64,000 nucleotides of DNA from Boletus sp. NGJ (GCA_019096195.1 JAGTXK010000095.1:469861-533860); one strand, 5' to 3'; positions 1 to 12,051 are shown, numbered from the stretch's first letter. A program made the numbers and translations. The notes: generated by a model from the sequence alone, not told the origin.

Positions 1-290
1 GAGGGAGAGTGGGGCTGTTTGGAAAGGTCCCAGTATGGCTTCTATCTTGGCTTGGGAGTAAGGTCCGTTGTATCTACTTTTGGTGAATTCTTTATTGACA
101 ATCTCTTTGAAGATATGGCTATGTTCAGAAATGGATGGATTATTGGGGGGAGAGAAGGTACATGATAAGAGGGGAAGGTTTGCCAAGAAACCATAGCATA
201 GGCCATGGTAGATATTGAGGTATTTATGGATGAGGTGTGCTTTATGCAACCAGTGTTGCCAAGTGTCAAGTTTATATGGCATTAGCACTT
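1..290 (-). pseudogene. Reverse-transcriptase N-terminal fragment of a tyrosine-recombinase-type (DIRS-like) retroelement
   Basis: On the minus strand the translation reads through an N-terminal polyprotein region containing 'SPPNNPSISEH', 'IFKEIVNKEF' and 'IEAILGPFQTAPLSL'. From memory these resemble the stretch just before the RT fingers in basidiomycete elements that pair a gag-like zinc-binding ORF with an RT/tyrosine-recombinase ORF. The fragment is cut by the window edge, so the RT core and recombinase are not visible. It lies directly downstream, in minus orientation, of the gag-like ORF at 299-1832, which supports a two-gene element. The frame is disrupted relative to the upstream ORF. 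The family assignment is recalled; only the order of the two pieces is seen directly. Confidence 0.5.
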
Positions 291-298
291 GGACACAG

Positions 299-1832
299 CT
301 ACGCTCGATGACATTTCTGAGCCCTGCGTGTTCGGTTGCCACACTCGGAGCAGTCATGTTTGGCCAACTTGTGGGGGAGGGAGCAACCATTGGGTTTCTG
401 CCAGTCACTGCAGAGCATGTTTTCCTTGGCATCAATGAGACGGCCCTCACTGTTTCTTTGGCAGTATGCTGGGGAGCTGTCCCAGAGCTTGGGATTGTTG
501 CACTTGTGTACCTGGTGGGGGTGGCAGCTGAGGCATTTGGGGCAGACTGATTTGACAGGGGGAGGATCGCTGGCCAATTACCTGTGGTGGTGTGATTGGG
601 GGGAGGGATGCGAGGGATTCACTTGGGTTGATGATGGTTGATGAAAGCACTGGCGTGTTGGGGATAATGACCATGAGGATCTGTGGTGGTCGTTCTGTGG
701 CTCAGATCACTGGTTGTAGGGTCGTTGAGAGCGTTGAGAGTGTGAGGGTGAGGTTGACTGGGTGTCAAAGAGGGTCTTAACCTGAGAGCATCAAGGAGGG
801 ATGGAGAGGGAGGGCCTGTGGGGGGGGGAGGGGGGGGGGTGGAGATGGGGCATGGCCACAACATCAGATGGGAGAGTTGTGTAAGAGAAGGGGGGGGTAA
901 GCGGGAGTTAGCAAGTGTGTAGATTGATGGTGAGGGGAAGGTTTACCTTATGAGAGACTTTGGCTTGGATATTGGAGTTCATCTCGAAGGCAATGCTGTT
1001 CATAAGGTTGTCATTGATGATCAAGATGTTGAAGGTATTTCTGCTGTTGCTCTTTAGCTCGTCATGCCATTGCCTATGGATGCAGAAAGCATAGTGGAGG
1101 GTGATCAGGTCTCCGTTCTCATTGACATGCATGCTGTGATTTTTGAGGTTCCAGAAAAATTCTGCCAGTGCATTAACATGCTTGTCAGGCCATGTAGCCT
1201 GTTTAATGTGGTATAGGAAAGAGTTCTTGGCTTGGAGGAACTCACTAAACAAGAGGTCATAGTTGGCACGTGCATTGCGTGACACTCTGACTGAGGCTAC
1301 TGGATGGAGGGTGAGGATTTCATTGGTGTTGGAGAGTCCGAACATGTCATCAGCTTGGGATTTGTGGTTGCATGCTGCTTCTGAGCAGCCTTCTGGTGAA
1401 AAATACCAGAGTTCGACAAAATCAAAGGCAGAGATCTTCTGGATGGCATATTGGGAAGGTTGGGGTGCAATGGTGCTGGGAGGGTGGCAGGGTGATGTCG
1501 AAGTCACTGATTTTGGGCTTTTTCTTTTTGGCTTCCTTGTGTTTCTTTTTGGCCTCAGCTTCCTCAAGTCTACAGGCCTCATGCTCTCTTTTCTGTTGTT
1601 CACGCTGGATGTGTTCCATTTCATGGGCTTCTGCCTTCCATTGGGCATTCCACTCTTCCACACGATGGTTGTGGTTAGTATCCCAGGCTGTTTCTAGGTA
1701 GTCAATGGCTTGTGCTACTTCTATATTGCAGGCATCCATGAGTGCTTCTCTGACATCATGAAAAACATTGAAGGCAAAATCAGGATGGATTTCAAAGTTG
1801 GGGTCAGCCATGGTGAGAGGGGAATTGGGCAA
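299..1832 (-). pseudogene. Gag-like coiled-coil protein with C-terminal Cys/His cluster, frameshifted
   Basis: Three overlapping minus frames form one decayed gene. The N-terminus (1832 to about 1422) starts MADPNFEIHPDF and contains a Lys/Glu-rich coiled coil (QREQQKREHEACRLEEAEAK). A middle domain (about 1450-908) contains 'FVELWYFSPEGC' and 'QATWPDKHVNALAEFFWNL'. The C-terminus (577-299) carries a Cys/His cluster (CSDWQKPNGC ... H ... CSECG ... C) like a zinc-binding gag tail. At least two frameshifts separate the parts. The ATG at about 1808 (MADPNFE) is the probable start because the peptide upstream of it looks non-conserved. This layout is common in repeat-derived Agaricomycete proteins preceding an RT ORF, and such an ORF follows at 1-290. 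The protein would act in the cytoplasm as a nucleocapsid-like component, if it was ever expressed. Confidence 0.55.
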
Positions 1833-1913
1833 GTAGATTGAAAATGCATGAGTTGGAGGAGATTAAGGTGCACAAATGATAAGGACAAGCAGGGCAAGGG
1901 CAATGTTATGCTG

Positions 1914-2832
1914 TGTAACAAGTGACATATTCCCGAGTAATCAACCCTGTATGATTACTGAACTAGCCGGACTTGAGGGGAAAATACCTCCCAAGGCCCA
2001 ATAGTTCCTTGGACTGGGGACTGATGGCTAGCTTTCATGTAGAGTCTCCCTTGGGGTTGGAGCCTACTCTATGACTGATGGCAGAGTCTCGGACTTTGAG
2101 GATGGTGGTGCGATCTGATGGAAGGGCAGACCTATTCTATATGGGGGTCAGTGGCAGAGTCCTGACCAATACGGTACCAGTGGCGGAGTCCTGGATTTAC
2201 TGTGCTACTAGTGGTGGAGCCCTGGGCTTACACAGGCCAACCTCTGTTGGCATTGGAGTTGCTGATGGCTAGAGACGCGGGCAGACAGCAACTAGACAAC
2301 ACAAGTGCAAAGTGATGAGGAGGATGATCACAAGCACTGTGGTGATCACCTCTAGAGTGGGTGCAGGCTTCTGAGGTGAAGTGGAACTGAGAGCTGGGAG
2401 AGCTGGTAGATTATACGGGAAGTTGTGTAGATCTAGGTTAGAGTTTACATGAAGGGCAGACGCCCATATAAATAGGCCTTCCCTATTTAGGGCAGGCTTT
2501 ATATCGTATATGGTAATACTGGAATATTACCATAAGGGATCATATCATCAGTCAAATGGAGAAGATGGAATACTGGGCTGTGTGCAAGAGAACACAGCCA
2601 AGGAGGCAATGTCTATGATCTACTCAAAAGGTGAAATGCATGTAAAAGGAAATGGAACTGGCTGTGTTACAGCCATTGTGATGCATCACCTAGAAAGAGA
2701 GTTCTGGATAAGGTGATACTTGTGTCAGTGTTGCAGGGGAATCCCTGGTCAGAGTTGAAAAAGAGGTTGTCCCAAAGTCTGGGAGGAGGAGAAGGGAGAG
2801 AAAAAGATGTACCCCCTTCTGTGACCATAACA
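1914..2832 (-). repeat. LTR-like repeat, minus orientation (inverted partner at 4945-5803)
   Basis: Read on the minus strand it starts TGTTATGGTCACAGAAGGGG and ends near ...CTTGTTACA. It is homologous over most of its length to 4945-5803 on the plus strand: shared blocks include the GGGGGTACA start, the 'GATGCATCAC' region, a TATA-like 'ATATAAATAGG' segment, and the 'GAGACTCTAC..GAAAGCTAGC' end. It contains degenerate sub-repeats of the form GACTCYGCCACTG. Its 3' end abuts the start of the minus-strand gag-like gene, as a 5' LTR would. Exact ends are approximate. Confidence 0.65.
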
Positions 2833-4944
2833 GGCGAGAGGCCAGGTGGTGGAGCAGAGGAAAAGAAAACTGCACCACCACTTAATGATGCTTGTCTAAA
2901 GACTTAGCACTGTAGCATTGCTCGTGCCTTGCTAAGCTGCAGTGTGGCAAACTGTATGTATAACCCACCTTAACCTTCTGATGGGGTTTTGGCATGTGTG
3001 GCTGGTAAATTTGGTATTGTTTACATTTTTGTTGGCTATCACACTGAGACATAGCTAAAAATGTTCACCAAGCAAATCTGATACTCATCTGTAAACATAT
3101 TGCATCCAAGTTTGTAATTCTGTTTGCCTGACAAATTGATAACCAAATTTTGAAAAATCTCAAGAATATGTACAGTATACATTTACTATCTTAGAACAGA
3201 TGGAGCACAAGCTTACTTACTTAAGATATGCTGACCTTGTCTGGAAGATAATAATGGATTATGAGATTTGAAACAATAGACAGAATATACCACAAAATAT
3301 AATATGAATACAAACTGGAAAAATTATTCAAGATATTACAAGTGTATATACTTGTAACATATTTGAGACCAAGTCTATATCTGTCAGTTCTACAGTCCCT
3401 GGCTTAGAGTCCATATTACAATTTTTAAAAATGGCTAAGAAAATGGGCTGCATGCAAATTCAAGGATCAATTGAAAATATGTATAAAAGGCATGTTTGGA
3501 GTCCACTGAGAGGGCCACTGTGAGTACCACCAACAGGTGATTACCTTAGTATGGTACTTCCATAATGCATGAGCTTAAGATTTGAATGCCATGCACATTT
3601 GACTTACTACTATAGACTAGAAACAGTGATGTCCTTCTGAACAAGGAGCATTGAGCAGGCTCCAGTGGTCAAACCTTGGAACCAGTGGTTATTATACCAG
3701 TTGCACAGAAGGCCAGGGACTGGGATTGATTTTTTTTTTTTTCTGGCCTTCCAATGATGCTTCAATAATGAACTACCAATTTGTTCCAGCATATTTTCTA
3801 TCCTAAGAGCTGGTTCATAGGTCTTCATAGACCATAGACAGGAATACATAAGAGAGAAATGGCAGAAGTGATCCAAGAAAGCTCAAGACACCACAGGACC
3901 TTCAGCTCTGAAGTGGGAGGTCAGTCAGTTTCATCACCACTCATATCTTCAAGACCAAGTCTGTCAATAATCTAATGAATGGCGTCCCACTTCTTAGGAT
4001 CTTATGAACAATTCTGTAATATGATTTTGTTGTGCCTCATGAAAGTCTTCAATCAAAATCATTATGAGCAAAAATAAAAACATAATTAACAGGATAACAT
4101 GCCCCATGGAAACTGGCAATCATTCTATTGCCTTTCTGATGCTTGTCCTTCTTTGTAGTTCTGTGGACCATTACCTGGGCTCACTTGTTCTTGTCAGCCA
4201 TATTAATTTTGGCCTGCATTCAGTGAGCTTGGTGCATTCAAATTAGTTTCTGTTTGCATAGTTTATGAATGACTTTTTTTTTTTTGAAGGTTCATTGTTT
4301 TCTTATTGAAAATGATACCTCAACATGCACCACCACCTTCAAGGAAATCAAGTGATAGGATGGATATAGCTTTAGATTTCCAACATGAGGAAGTCAGTGG
4401 ACTGCAATGCTATAATGCAATGTTCTTCATTAATGGAGTGAGATTCCATCTTGATTAAATGCACATATAGTGTAAGCCAGGGCTGAAACCAGAAGATTGC
4501 CTTTGGTTCCAGGTGGAATAACTTTCTTTTGCTGAAGGTATTGTAAATGCAGAAGGCAGTCTACATAAATATACATCAGAAGAATTGATGACTTCTGATA
4601 ATTTCTGGTTTACAAGTAGATGATTCATCTTCCTCCATGGCCCAGGATACTTTCACCTTTGCACCATGACTATGGTAGCTTCATTAGCTGTATAATCATC
4701 ACAGCCATCATTGTCCCTCTTATGAACATTGTTGCCATCATAGTCTCTGTCATGAGACTTAGGATGAGGGTTCTTTGCCTTGTGGGGCATGGCTTTGCCC
4801 AAACATTGTGAAGGGGTTAATGTCACAAAATGAGATTCTATCAATTCCATCAAACAAAAGATGCAGGTGTCAATAATTTCTTGGACAGTGGGTTCAACAA
4901 GCTCTGAACTCAGGTGCTTAGCTATTGCTTGGTGACAGACTCTA
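2833..4944. other. Spacer between inverted LTR-like repeats, no recognised gene
   Basis: A 2.1 kb AT-rich stretch with no recognisable gene. A minus-strand segment at about 4440-4860 stays open apart from one stop and looks coding-like (it includes 'KYPGPWRKMNHLL'), but I recognise no family. Homopolymer tracts occur at about 3729 and 4267. Confidence 0.4.
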
Positions 4945-5803
4945 TGTTATGGTTGTAGAAGGGGGTACACCTTTTTCCCTTCCTACTCCCCCTCCCAGAC
5001 TCTGGGACGACCTACTCTTCAACTCCTACGACTTGGGATTTCCCTGGGATTCCCCCACGACATCCATCCAAGCATTGCCCCATTCAGAATGCCCTTTCTA
5101 GGTGATGCATCACTATGGCTGTGATACAGCCTTCTATTTCACCTACATGCATTTCACCTCTGATTCGATCACAGACATTGCCTCCTTGGCTATGTTCTCT
5201 CATACATAGCCTAGTATTCCAATTCCTCATTCATCTGATGCCTTTGATCTCCTTTCATAGTAATATTTGATCTACAATCTCATATTACTATATACAACGA
5301 GAAGCCTGCCCTAGATTGAGAAGATCTATATATATGGGCGTACACCCTTCATATAACCCTTAACCTTGATCTACACTTCTTACCGTGTAATCAGCCCACT
5401 CCCTGTTCCACATCACTTCAGGGTCTGTGCCCATTCTGAAAGTAACAACACTCATGCTCGTGATACTTCTTCTCATCACTTCGCACTTGTGTGGCCTCCT
5501 TGCTATCTGTTTATGCGCCTAACCAGTGGCAACACCAACACAGACAGAGTTCTGCCACTACAAGAAGGATTTTCTTATAGACAATAGGACAACAGATGTC
5601 ACTATCCTCAAAGTTCAAGACTCTGCCATTGGTTATAGGGATGTCCCTCACACTCAGAGGAGACTCTATGTAAAGCTAGCTGTTGGTCCACATACCTAGG
5701 GAACTCGGGCCTAGGGAGCCAGTTGCTCAAGTCCAGCTAGTCTGGTAATCAACTAGAGGTCGATTACTCAGTAACGTGTCACCAGATTACGAAGGTCATG
5801 ACA
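4945..5803 (+). repeat. LTR-like repeat, plus orientation
   Basis: Starts TGTTATGGTTGTAGAAGGGG and is the inverted, diverged partner of 1914-2832. Both copies keep the CCTCCCAGACT block, the TATA-like segment at about 5325-5345 and the block GATTACTC near the 3' end. Indels and many transitions show it is old. It ends near CATGACA at about 5803. No gene follows in the orientation expected of a 5' LTR of the same family, so it is probably a solo or orphan copy. Confidence 0.6.
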
Positions 5804-5848
5804 CTCTATGAATGGGCAGAAATTGCCCAGAACTCAGCTGCTGCTTAA

Positions 5849-6062
5849 TGTTGGAGTTTAACCGGCATACTTAGACTTCTGCTTACATAATAGCACATAC
5901 ATCCAGCTTTGTATATAATCTGAAAGCATATATCTGCCTTACCTTAGTGGTTCTTATATTAACTCACTGAGTTTTTACTTGTCTATAGGTTATGAGCTCC
6001 ATGCTCACCTAGAAACTTGTAAAGTTCAGTTAGCATTGCATATGCATATACTATATTTATCA
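5849..6062 (+). repeat. Possible Copia 5' LTR remnant
   Basis: Starts TGTTGGAGTTTAAC, contains TATATAATC, and is followed at about 5989 by 'GGTTATGAGCTCCATGCTC', which resembles a Copia-type primer-binding region with TTATGAGC. It sits immediately upstream of the Copia gag relic at about 6080. The ends are inferred from position rather than from a second copy. Confidence 0.3.
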
Positions 6063-6079
6063 CCTTGTCATTAGAAGAT

Positions 6080-9000
6080 GTTAGTTAGAGCCAGAGATAG
6101 ATTCCTTGAAGTCCTGAAGCTAGAGGCTACAGGAAAAGACTGGCTGCTATAGAGAAAGTGATTAGAAATCTCTCTCAAGGCATGAGGTTTGATAGGCTAC
6201 CTGTATGGAACTGAACAGATGCCCATCAATCCAAGAATTGGGCAGTCTCTGACATGGATATCCACTATGTCAGAAAAGATTCAAACTGTTCAGAACTACA
6301 ATTGTACTATCAAGAAATGGATTGAGGAGGAAACTATGGTAACTGTCCCTAACTTCCTCTTCATTGAAATCATGTTTAAATCCACTACTTTCAAGTACTT
6401 TGATATGCTATGAGCAAAATTCAAGAACTACTCACTCATTGTTGATGTAGAGAAATGGCAATAGCTAGAAGAGCTGAAACTGAAGGATGGAGAAGATGCT
6501 CTCATCCATCTAGAGAAAATCACCCTTCTTTGTGAGGAACTCGCCTCTCTTGACCACCCAGTCTTCAACAATGACTTATTCAATATGATTTTCATATCCC
6601 TACCTCATTTTTACATTAGTAAATATAGGATTTCATTATAGTGCTCATAGTGCCATAGTAGTTTCATAGATAACTCATAGTGTTTATAGTGTTTATAGTG
6701 TCATAGTACTGTATTAAAAGTGTATTCATAGTATCCATAGTGTATTCATAATGTTTATAGTTTCATAGTATCATAGTACCATAGTGTTTTTAGTGTTTAT
6801 AGTGTCATAGTATTGGAAGTATATTCATAGTATTCATAGTATCTTCATAGTGTTCATAGTATCATAATATCATAGCATTTTATGGCATTCATATTACATT
6901 CATAGTAGTCATAGTCATAGTAGTAATTTTAAGCTAATCCTAATTCTAATCCTAAATCAAAAGTATACAAAATGTGTAGTCAAAAAGTGTACAAAAAGTG
7001 TAGTCAAAGGTGTAGTCAAATGTTGTAAAAAAAGAGTGTAGTACAGTGTAGCAAAAATGCGCACCAAATGTAGTAAAAGTGTAGCAAACAAAGTGTAGTA
7101 AAAAAAGTAAACAAAAGTGTAGCAGAGTGTACTACAGTGTAGCAAACAAAGTGTACCAAAAGTGTAGACCTACACTCAAAAAAAATATCCAAGTCCATTT
7201 CTCCCATTCAGTGTTAAAAAAGCGGACATTGTTTGCCAATGTTTGTGCCACCATTCTTATATAAACAAGCCAGACTTCAAAAACTTTCCCACACCCTCTT
7301 GTTTCTCAATTTTATCCTTCTCTACTCATTATGTAAAGTCAACACTTTACTTTATAAATCATTAGGATTAGGATTAGGATTGGAATTGGAATTGGAATTG
7401 GAATTGGGATTAGGATTAGGATTAATAGAGTTAATATTTGATTGAATTTGGAATTAGAATTGGCTTGAGATTGAATTAGGATTAGGGTTGCTAAGCCACT
7501 ATGAAAGCACTATGCACAGTATATATGGATCACTATGACCACTATGGAAGTACTATGAGAATACTATGAGACACTAGAAGAATACTATGACAGACTATGG
7601 CCACACTATGAATAGACTATGAGACACTGTCATAGTACTATCAAACCACTATCCAGTTGGACCCTCACTATGAGCACTATGTTACTATCCAGCATTGGAC
7701 AGTTAGTCCTGTTTTAACTGATGTATAACAACATCTTTACCTCAGTTTCATTCACCATGAAGCTACAGAATTGCTACATCACATGTTTAGAGTTGACATC
7801 AATGGTTGTGGATGTCTATGATCATTTTGTCACACAATGAAGCATTAAATCTAAGAGTGACAAGGACAACACAGCTTTTAATGTTAAACCTCATGGTCAG
7901 TTGAAAGTATGTGGGAAATATTCCAACAACAATTGCAGTAATTGCAAGTAATATAGACACAAGAAGAATGATTGTTGGGAGGAGAGAGGCAGAAAGCATG
8001 GTCAGGCACCAAAAGGCTGGAAACTGAAAGGAAAGCTGAGTAAGATGAAGAAATTAAAGTCATCAGCAGATCAGAAGCAAGCTACAGTAAATGCACACAA
8101 GTCACCTCTACCAAAACAACAGAATCTGATGCCATGTGGTTTATAGATGGAAGTATCAATGAATCTGCTGTTACCAGCTTTTCCTCCACTGTTCTCACTC
8201 AGTTCAGTGGGCCATCAACTATTGTGGACCTTTATGACAGTGGCACATTATTGCATCTATCTCCTTACTGTGGCCAATTCATCAGCTTCACTCCTGTTCC
8301 ACCTAAACCTATCAAGACTGCTGAAAATTGTACCTTTGATGCAATTGAATGGGGGAATGTCTATGTTGAGATACCTAATGGTGTTACCAAGACATGCATT
8401 CTGTTATGAAATGTGTTGTACACACTGTTGATTGGTGTCACAATCATTTTAATTAGTCACTTGACTGCTGCTGGCTATGCTGCACTTTTCTACAACTCCA
8501 TCTGTCATATCTTCAGTCCTCAAAAAAGCTGTTGAAGGAAATCCATGTTAGTTGTGAATTGTATAAGGTCAAGTGTACCAAGTTATAGCCTTTTGTAGGC
8601 ACCATTGACTCTGTCAAAACTCTTAGCATGAAGGAGCTTCACACTCAGCTTTTACACATAGGCCCTGGTTTTATATGTGACATGTTGTCCAAGGGAATGG
8701 TCAAAGGGGTCAGACTGGACCCTCTGCATTCTGCAGTACAATGGGCCAGTGTGAGTTATGCAAATATAGTAAAGCCATTGGCAAAGTTCATGAACCTAAA
8801 CAGTGTGCAAATTTTATAGACAAGGTGCATACAGATGTCTGAGGGCCATCCAATGTTCAAATCCCTAGTCATAAGAAATATTACATGTCTTTCACAGACA
8901 ATCACACTCAATATACTCACCTGTATCTTCTTGCTGCTAAATCCAAGACCTTTGGCACATACAAAGTCTATGTGGCTTGGGCCAAGACTCAAAAGAGTAT

Positions 9001-9850
9001 CACAGTCAAGTGATTGCATTCAGATTGTGGTGGTGAATACCTGAGTGATGAATTCACCCATTATTTGAAATTTAAAGGTGCTGAGCACCTATGATACACC
9101 ACAACACAATGGTGTTGCTGAATGCCTCAATCAAATGCTTGTCAAACATGTTCATACCATGCTGCATGCTAGTGGATTACTAAAGATTCTTTGGAGCAAA
9201 GCATTAACATGTGGTTTGGGTGAAAAATTATACTACATCTTGCACTCTTTATGAAAAGACTCTCTATGAGTTATTGACTGAGAAATGTCCTAATCTTAGC
9301 TGTCTTCCCAATTGGGGTGCATGTGTCTGGGTTCATGACAATTTCAGATCAAAGCTTGAGGCCCATACCTGTGACAGTTGATAGATTGGGTTTGACACTG
9401 ACAGTGGAGCACATTGGATCTATCTGGAGAATCATTGTGTTGTGTCAGTTGAATGCAATATCATATTCAACAAGTAGGAAGAGCAAAGGTTTGAAGATGG
9501 ACCAGTTGAAACAATGGACACACTAGCACTCACTCCTCACACTCACTCAGCACCAGCATCAGACACCAATGATATAACATCACTAATGATGACTAACAAT
9601 GATTCAGTGAACATATGCTACTCTACTCATCAAAGGACAAACTCACCTTATATCTGTATGCTTTTGAACAATATTAGAACTTATGACAGTCATGGTGGAG
9701 AGCTACTTCTGCCTCACAGTATCCAAGCTGTACCTGCTGTTATGGTATCACATATTGATGGCTGTGATAGTGAGGAGAGCAATACTGCTTATATGATGTA
9801 CATATATGGGAGTTTGTGCAGCTGAGGCACTTGAACTATGAATAGACTAC
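6080..9850 (+). pseudogene. Ty1/Copia gag-protease-integrase polyprotein relic, split by an insertion
   Basis: Broken plus-strand frames line up as a Copia polyprotein. Gag comes first (about 6080-6610; 'MSEKIQTVQNYN', 'EKITLLCEELASLDH', 'NMIFISLP'). A CCHC zinc knuckle with one stop inside it follows at about 7925-7975 (CSNC...H...C), then the protease (8134-8409; 'DSGTLLHLSPYCGQF'). Next come the GAG-pre-integrase domain (about 8628-8820; 'MLSKGMVKGVRLDP'), the integrase core (about 8830-9250; 'VHTD', 'LHSDCGGEYLSDEF', 'GVAEC') and the integrase tail ('WGACVWVHDNF'). It stops in the linker before RT at about 9850. Many stops and frameshifts are present and RT/RNase H are missing. Gag is interrupted at about 6620-7690 by a separate inverted-repeat element. 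Confidence 0.85.
6620..7690. mobile_element. Hexamer-built inverted-repeat insertion (MITE-like)
   Basis: A ~1.07 kb segment sits inside the Copia gag relic. The outer arms are tandem arrays of CATAGT-type motifs (6640-6930) mirrored by ACTATG-type motifs (7490-7690). Inside these lie TAATCC-type repeats (6930-6955) mirrored by an array of GGATTA/GGAATT hexamers (7364-7430). The left interior has many GTGTAG-containing units (6970-7170). The central part has TATATAAAC at about 7258. A truncated second copy at 15716-16130 begins at the same sequence (AGTAAATA..GGATTTCAT), which defines the left end. No coding sequence is recognised, so it is inferred to be non-autonomous. The target-site duplication could not be read confidently. 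Confidence 0.6.
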
Positions 9851-9855
9851 TGAAA

Positions 9856-10290
9856 TGATCAAACTCTATCTAGGGCTGATCTGAATAATAGGCAAGTGAA
9901 GATAGTGCTTGTAGCTCTTGACCCAGACCTATGGAGGATGGAAAAGACTAAGAGAACAAGACTGAGGTCCTCTGGCAGCTCTTGGGCCTTTATATACTGT
10001 GTAGTAGGAGCAGTAGATATGAATAGGATAAGGTGATTCCCATGATTAGGACTAAGTTTGCACAAGCGAGATGTGAGGGAATGAAGGGCATAGAACTCTT
10101 ATTGGCCCCTCTGGTAGCCTCTGTACTTAGACTAGGTTACTCTATTGCTTTTATAAGCTATTTACTCATCTGTGATCTGAGAGTATAGGCCCTTGATATT
10201 TTGATATTATACTCATCTCCACTATACTGTATATTTGGCTAGATATAGCTTGTATCCCATATTTGGTATATCACTTACTTAAGCTCAACA
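9856..10290 (-). repeat. Copia LTR, minus orientation
   Basis: On the minus strand it begins TGTTGAGCTTAAGTAAGTG right after a polypurine tract TTGAGGGGGAG (10291-10301) and ends ...GATCA at about 9856. It contains a TATA box (TATATAAAGG at about 9990). The PPT and the upstream RNase H tail identify it as the 3' LTR of a minus-strand Copia element. Confidence 0.7.
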
Positions 10291-10415
10291 CTCCCCCTCA
10301 AGCCTAATGTAGGCTGAGTCTGATAACAAGTTGTTGATGCCTGGCTCTTGATAGAGCCTTGATCAATATATCAGCTACCATTGTTTCTGTAGGGCAGTAG
10401 TCCAATTTTATCCAC
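10291..10415 (-). pseudogene. C-terminal tail of Copia RNase H
   Basis: The minus-strand translation 'YCPTETMVADILIKAL' matches the conserved Copia RNase H end (pattern T.dmvADilTKal). It is followed by the PPT and LTR at 9856-10301. The rest of the element has been lost, and the sequence switches abruptly to a plus-strand Gypsy integrase at about 10420. Confidence 0.7.
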
Positions 10416-10419
10416 CCTT

Positions 10420-11717
10420 TTCAGATTTTATCACTGCTGCACCCTAATGAAATCCCATTATTCCCCTGGGAAATTATCTCTGCTGACCTCATCAATCTCC
10501 TACCCCAATCCAATGGCAAGAACACCATTTTTGTCATTGTAAACCATTGCTCGAAAATGATCTACCTCACCCCAGTCATGGATACCATCACCTCACAAGG
10601 AGTTGCCACCATCTTCTGTGACCAAATCTTTAAACTCCATGGTGTCCCCCAAAAGATGATATTAGACCAAGGAACACAATTCATGTCTTTGTTCATGTGG
10701 AATCTTTACACACTTCTCAACATCCAAGACAACCTGTCAACCATCTACCATCCACAGATAGATGGCCAGACTGAGTGGGTGAACTGAGAAGTTGAAAAAT
10801 ACCTCCACATTTACGTAAACCACCAGTAGATCAACTGGGCGGAATGGCTCCCTCTTGTCAAATTCATTCACAACTCCCAAACTACCAGTGCCACGAGCAT
10901 CTCTCCATTCCTGCTGAACTACAGACAGCAACTGCTTATCCTCAACAAGTGAGCAGAAGTCCAAAATGAGTCAGCAACCACCTTTGTGGAACAAATGAAA
11001 AGCCACCAAGAAGCTGCAAAAAGTGCACTAGAGAAGACCGCCAAGATAATGAAAAGGAATCATGATAGACAAGCATCACCAACACCAAACTTCACCATAG
11101 GTCAACAAGTTCTTCTTGAAGGAATACACATCTGCACTGACTGACCCACAAAGAAGTTTGACAACAAGCACTACAGCCCATTTAAAGTGAAGAGGAAGGT
11201 TGGCAAAGCTGCTTACAAGTTAGAGATTCCAAGAATCTGGCATGGGATACACCCAGTCTTTCATGAATCCCTACTCACCCCCTACTATACTGGCTTCTCT
11301 TCCTTATAGGTGAAACCCAAGCCACCACCACTGGTCATCATCCAACAGGAAGAAGAGCATGGGGTTCAAGAGGTGGTTGATTGAGGAAAAAAAGAGAAAA
11401 ATGGAGTATCTTGTATACTAGAAAGGCTATCCATGTGAAAAGTGCATCTGGAAATCCAAGATGAATGTAAAGAATGCCTTAAAACTCATCAAAAACCACA
11501 TGACCAATCCATCTGCTGTTTACTCCATAACTGAACCATGTGATTGCCCAATGTATACATGTCAAATGAGCCTCTTCGCCAATACATTGTTCCATACCTA
11601 TGCCACATCCCTCAACCACCTCCCTGACCATCTCTTTGAAATTCCATCTCCACACTCCAAATCTCAACTTTCTGGTATTCTGGTCAACTGGAAGTTTGAC
11701 CCCTGAAAAGGGGGTAA
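10420..11717 (+). pseudogene. Ty3/Gypsy integrase and C-terminal region relic, ending in a PPT
   Basis: Plus-strand frames give an integrase core ('WEIISADLINLLPQSNGKN', 'KLHGVPQKMILDQGTQF', 'STIYHPQIDGQTEWVN'). The integrase C-terminal domain follows ('FTIGQQVLLEG', 'YSPFKVKRKVG', 'IPRIWHGIHPVFHESLL'), then a degenerate chromodomain-like tail ('EYLVYWKGYP'-like, at about 11390-11500). The end (11480-11717) is homologous to 32015-32210 on the minus strand and finishes in the PPT GAAAAGGGGGTAA. Multiple stops show that it is dead. It belongs to the Gypsy family with the TGAAACATTTT LTR. Confidence 0.8.
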
Positions 11718-12035
11718 TGAAACATTTTCCCCTCATTCTCATAGATACCAACTTAGCTAAGGGATGTTCCCACAAATGCTTATCTATTAGCTAACACCCA
11801 AGCCTTGACCTTATGCCTAGATCTACGATGTCACTTCTATGTCATAGAATGCTCTAGAACAATATGCCATTATTCTAGCATATTCCACACTGGCACTAAA
11901 AGCTGGTCTATGCTTGTATCCTGTAGTATAAGTAGTAGCATATTCTGTCCATAGATACTCATTCTTGGAATTGCTATTATACTGTATCCTTTGGATATCA
12001 CTCTTGAGTGACCCTTAGGATTGTTAGCTCAATCT
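11718..12035 (+). repeat. Gypsy-A family 3' LTR (copy A)
   Basis: Starts TGAAACATTTTCCCCTC directly after the PPT and shares 'ACTTAGCTAAG', 'CATCATAGAACACTCTAG'-like and 'CATTCCATACTGG'-like blocks with 16404-16720 (+), 30120-30482 (-) and 31698-32014 (-). A TATA-like AGTATAAGTAG lies near 11925. The right end is approximate because the Tc1 element at 12052 begins just beyond it. Confidence 0.7.
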
Positions 12036-12051
12036 TTTCACTCACTGGATA

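Noticed and set aside
780-895. G-rich tract as a functional site
   Set aside because: Simple poly-G runs within a decayed ORF; no further support.
7016-7207. Leu/Thr/Phe-rich minus-strand ORFs (6957-7207, also 15934-16137)
   Set aside because: They are translations of the GTGTAG-type repeats of the hexamer element; low complexity, no start context, no conserved domain.
7364-7430. Telomere array
   Set aside because: Repeat is GGATTA/GGAATT inside a mobile repeat, not the TTAGGG expected of fungal telomeres, and it is interstitial.
7233-7445. ORF ending in repeated GLGLELELEL
   Set aside because: Product of the GGATTA/GGAATT tandem array, not a gene.
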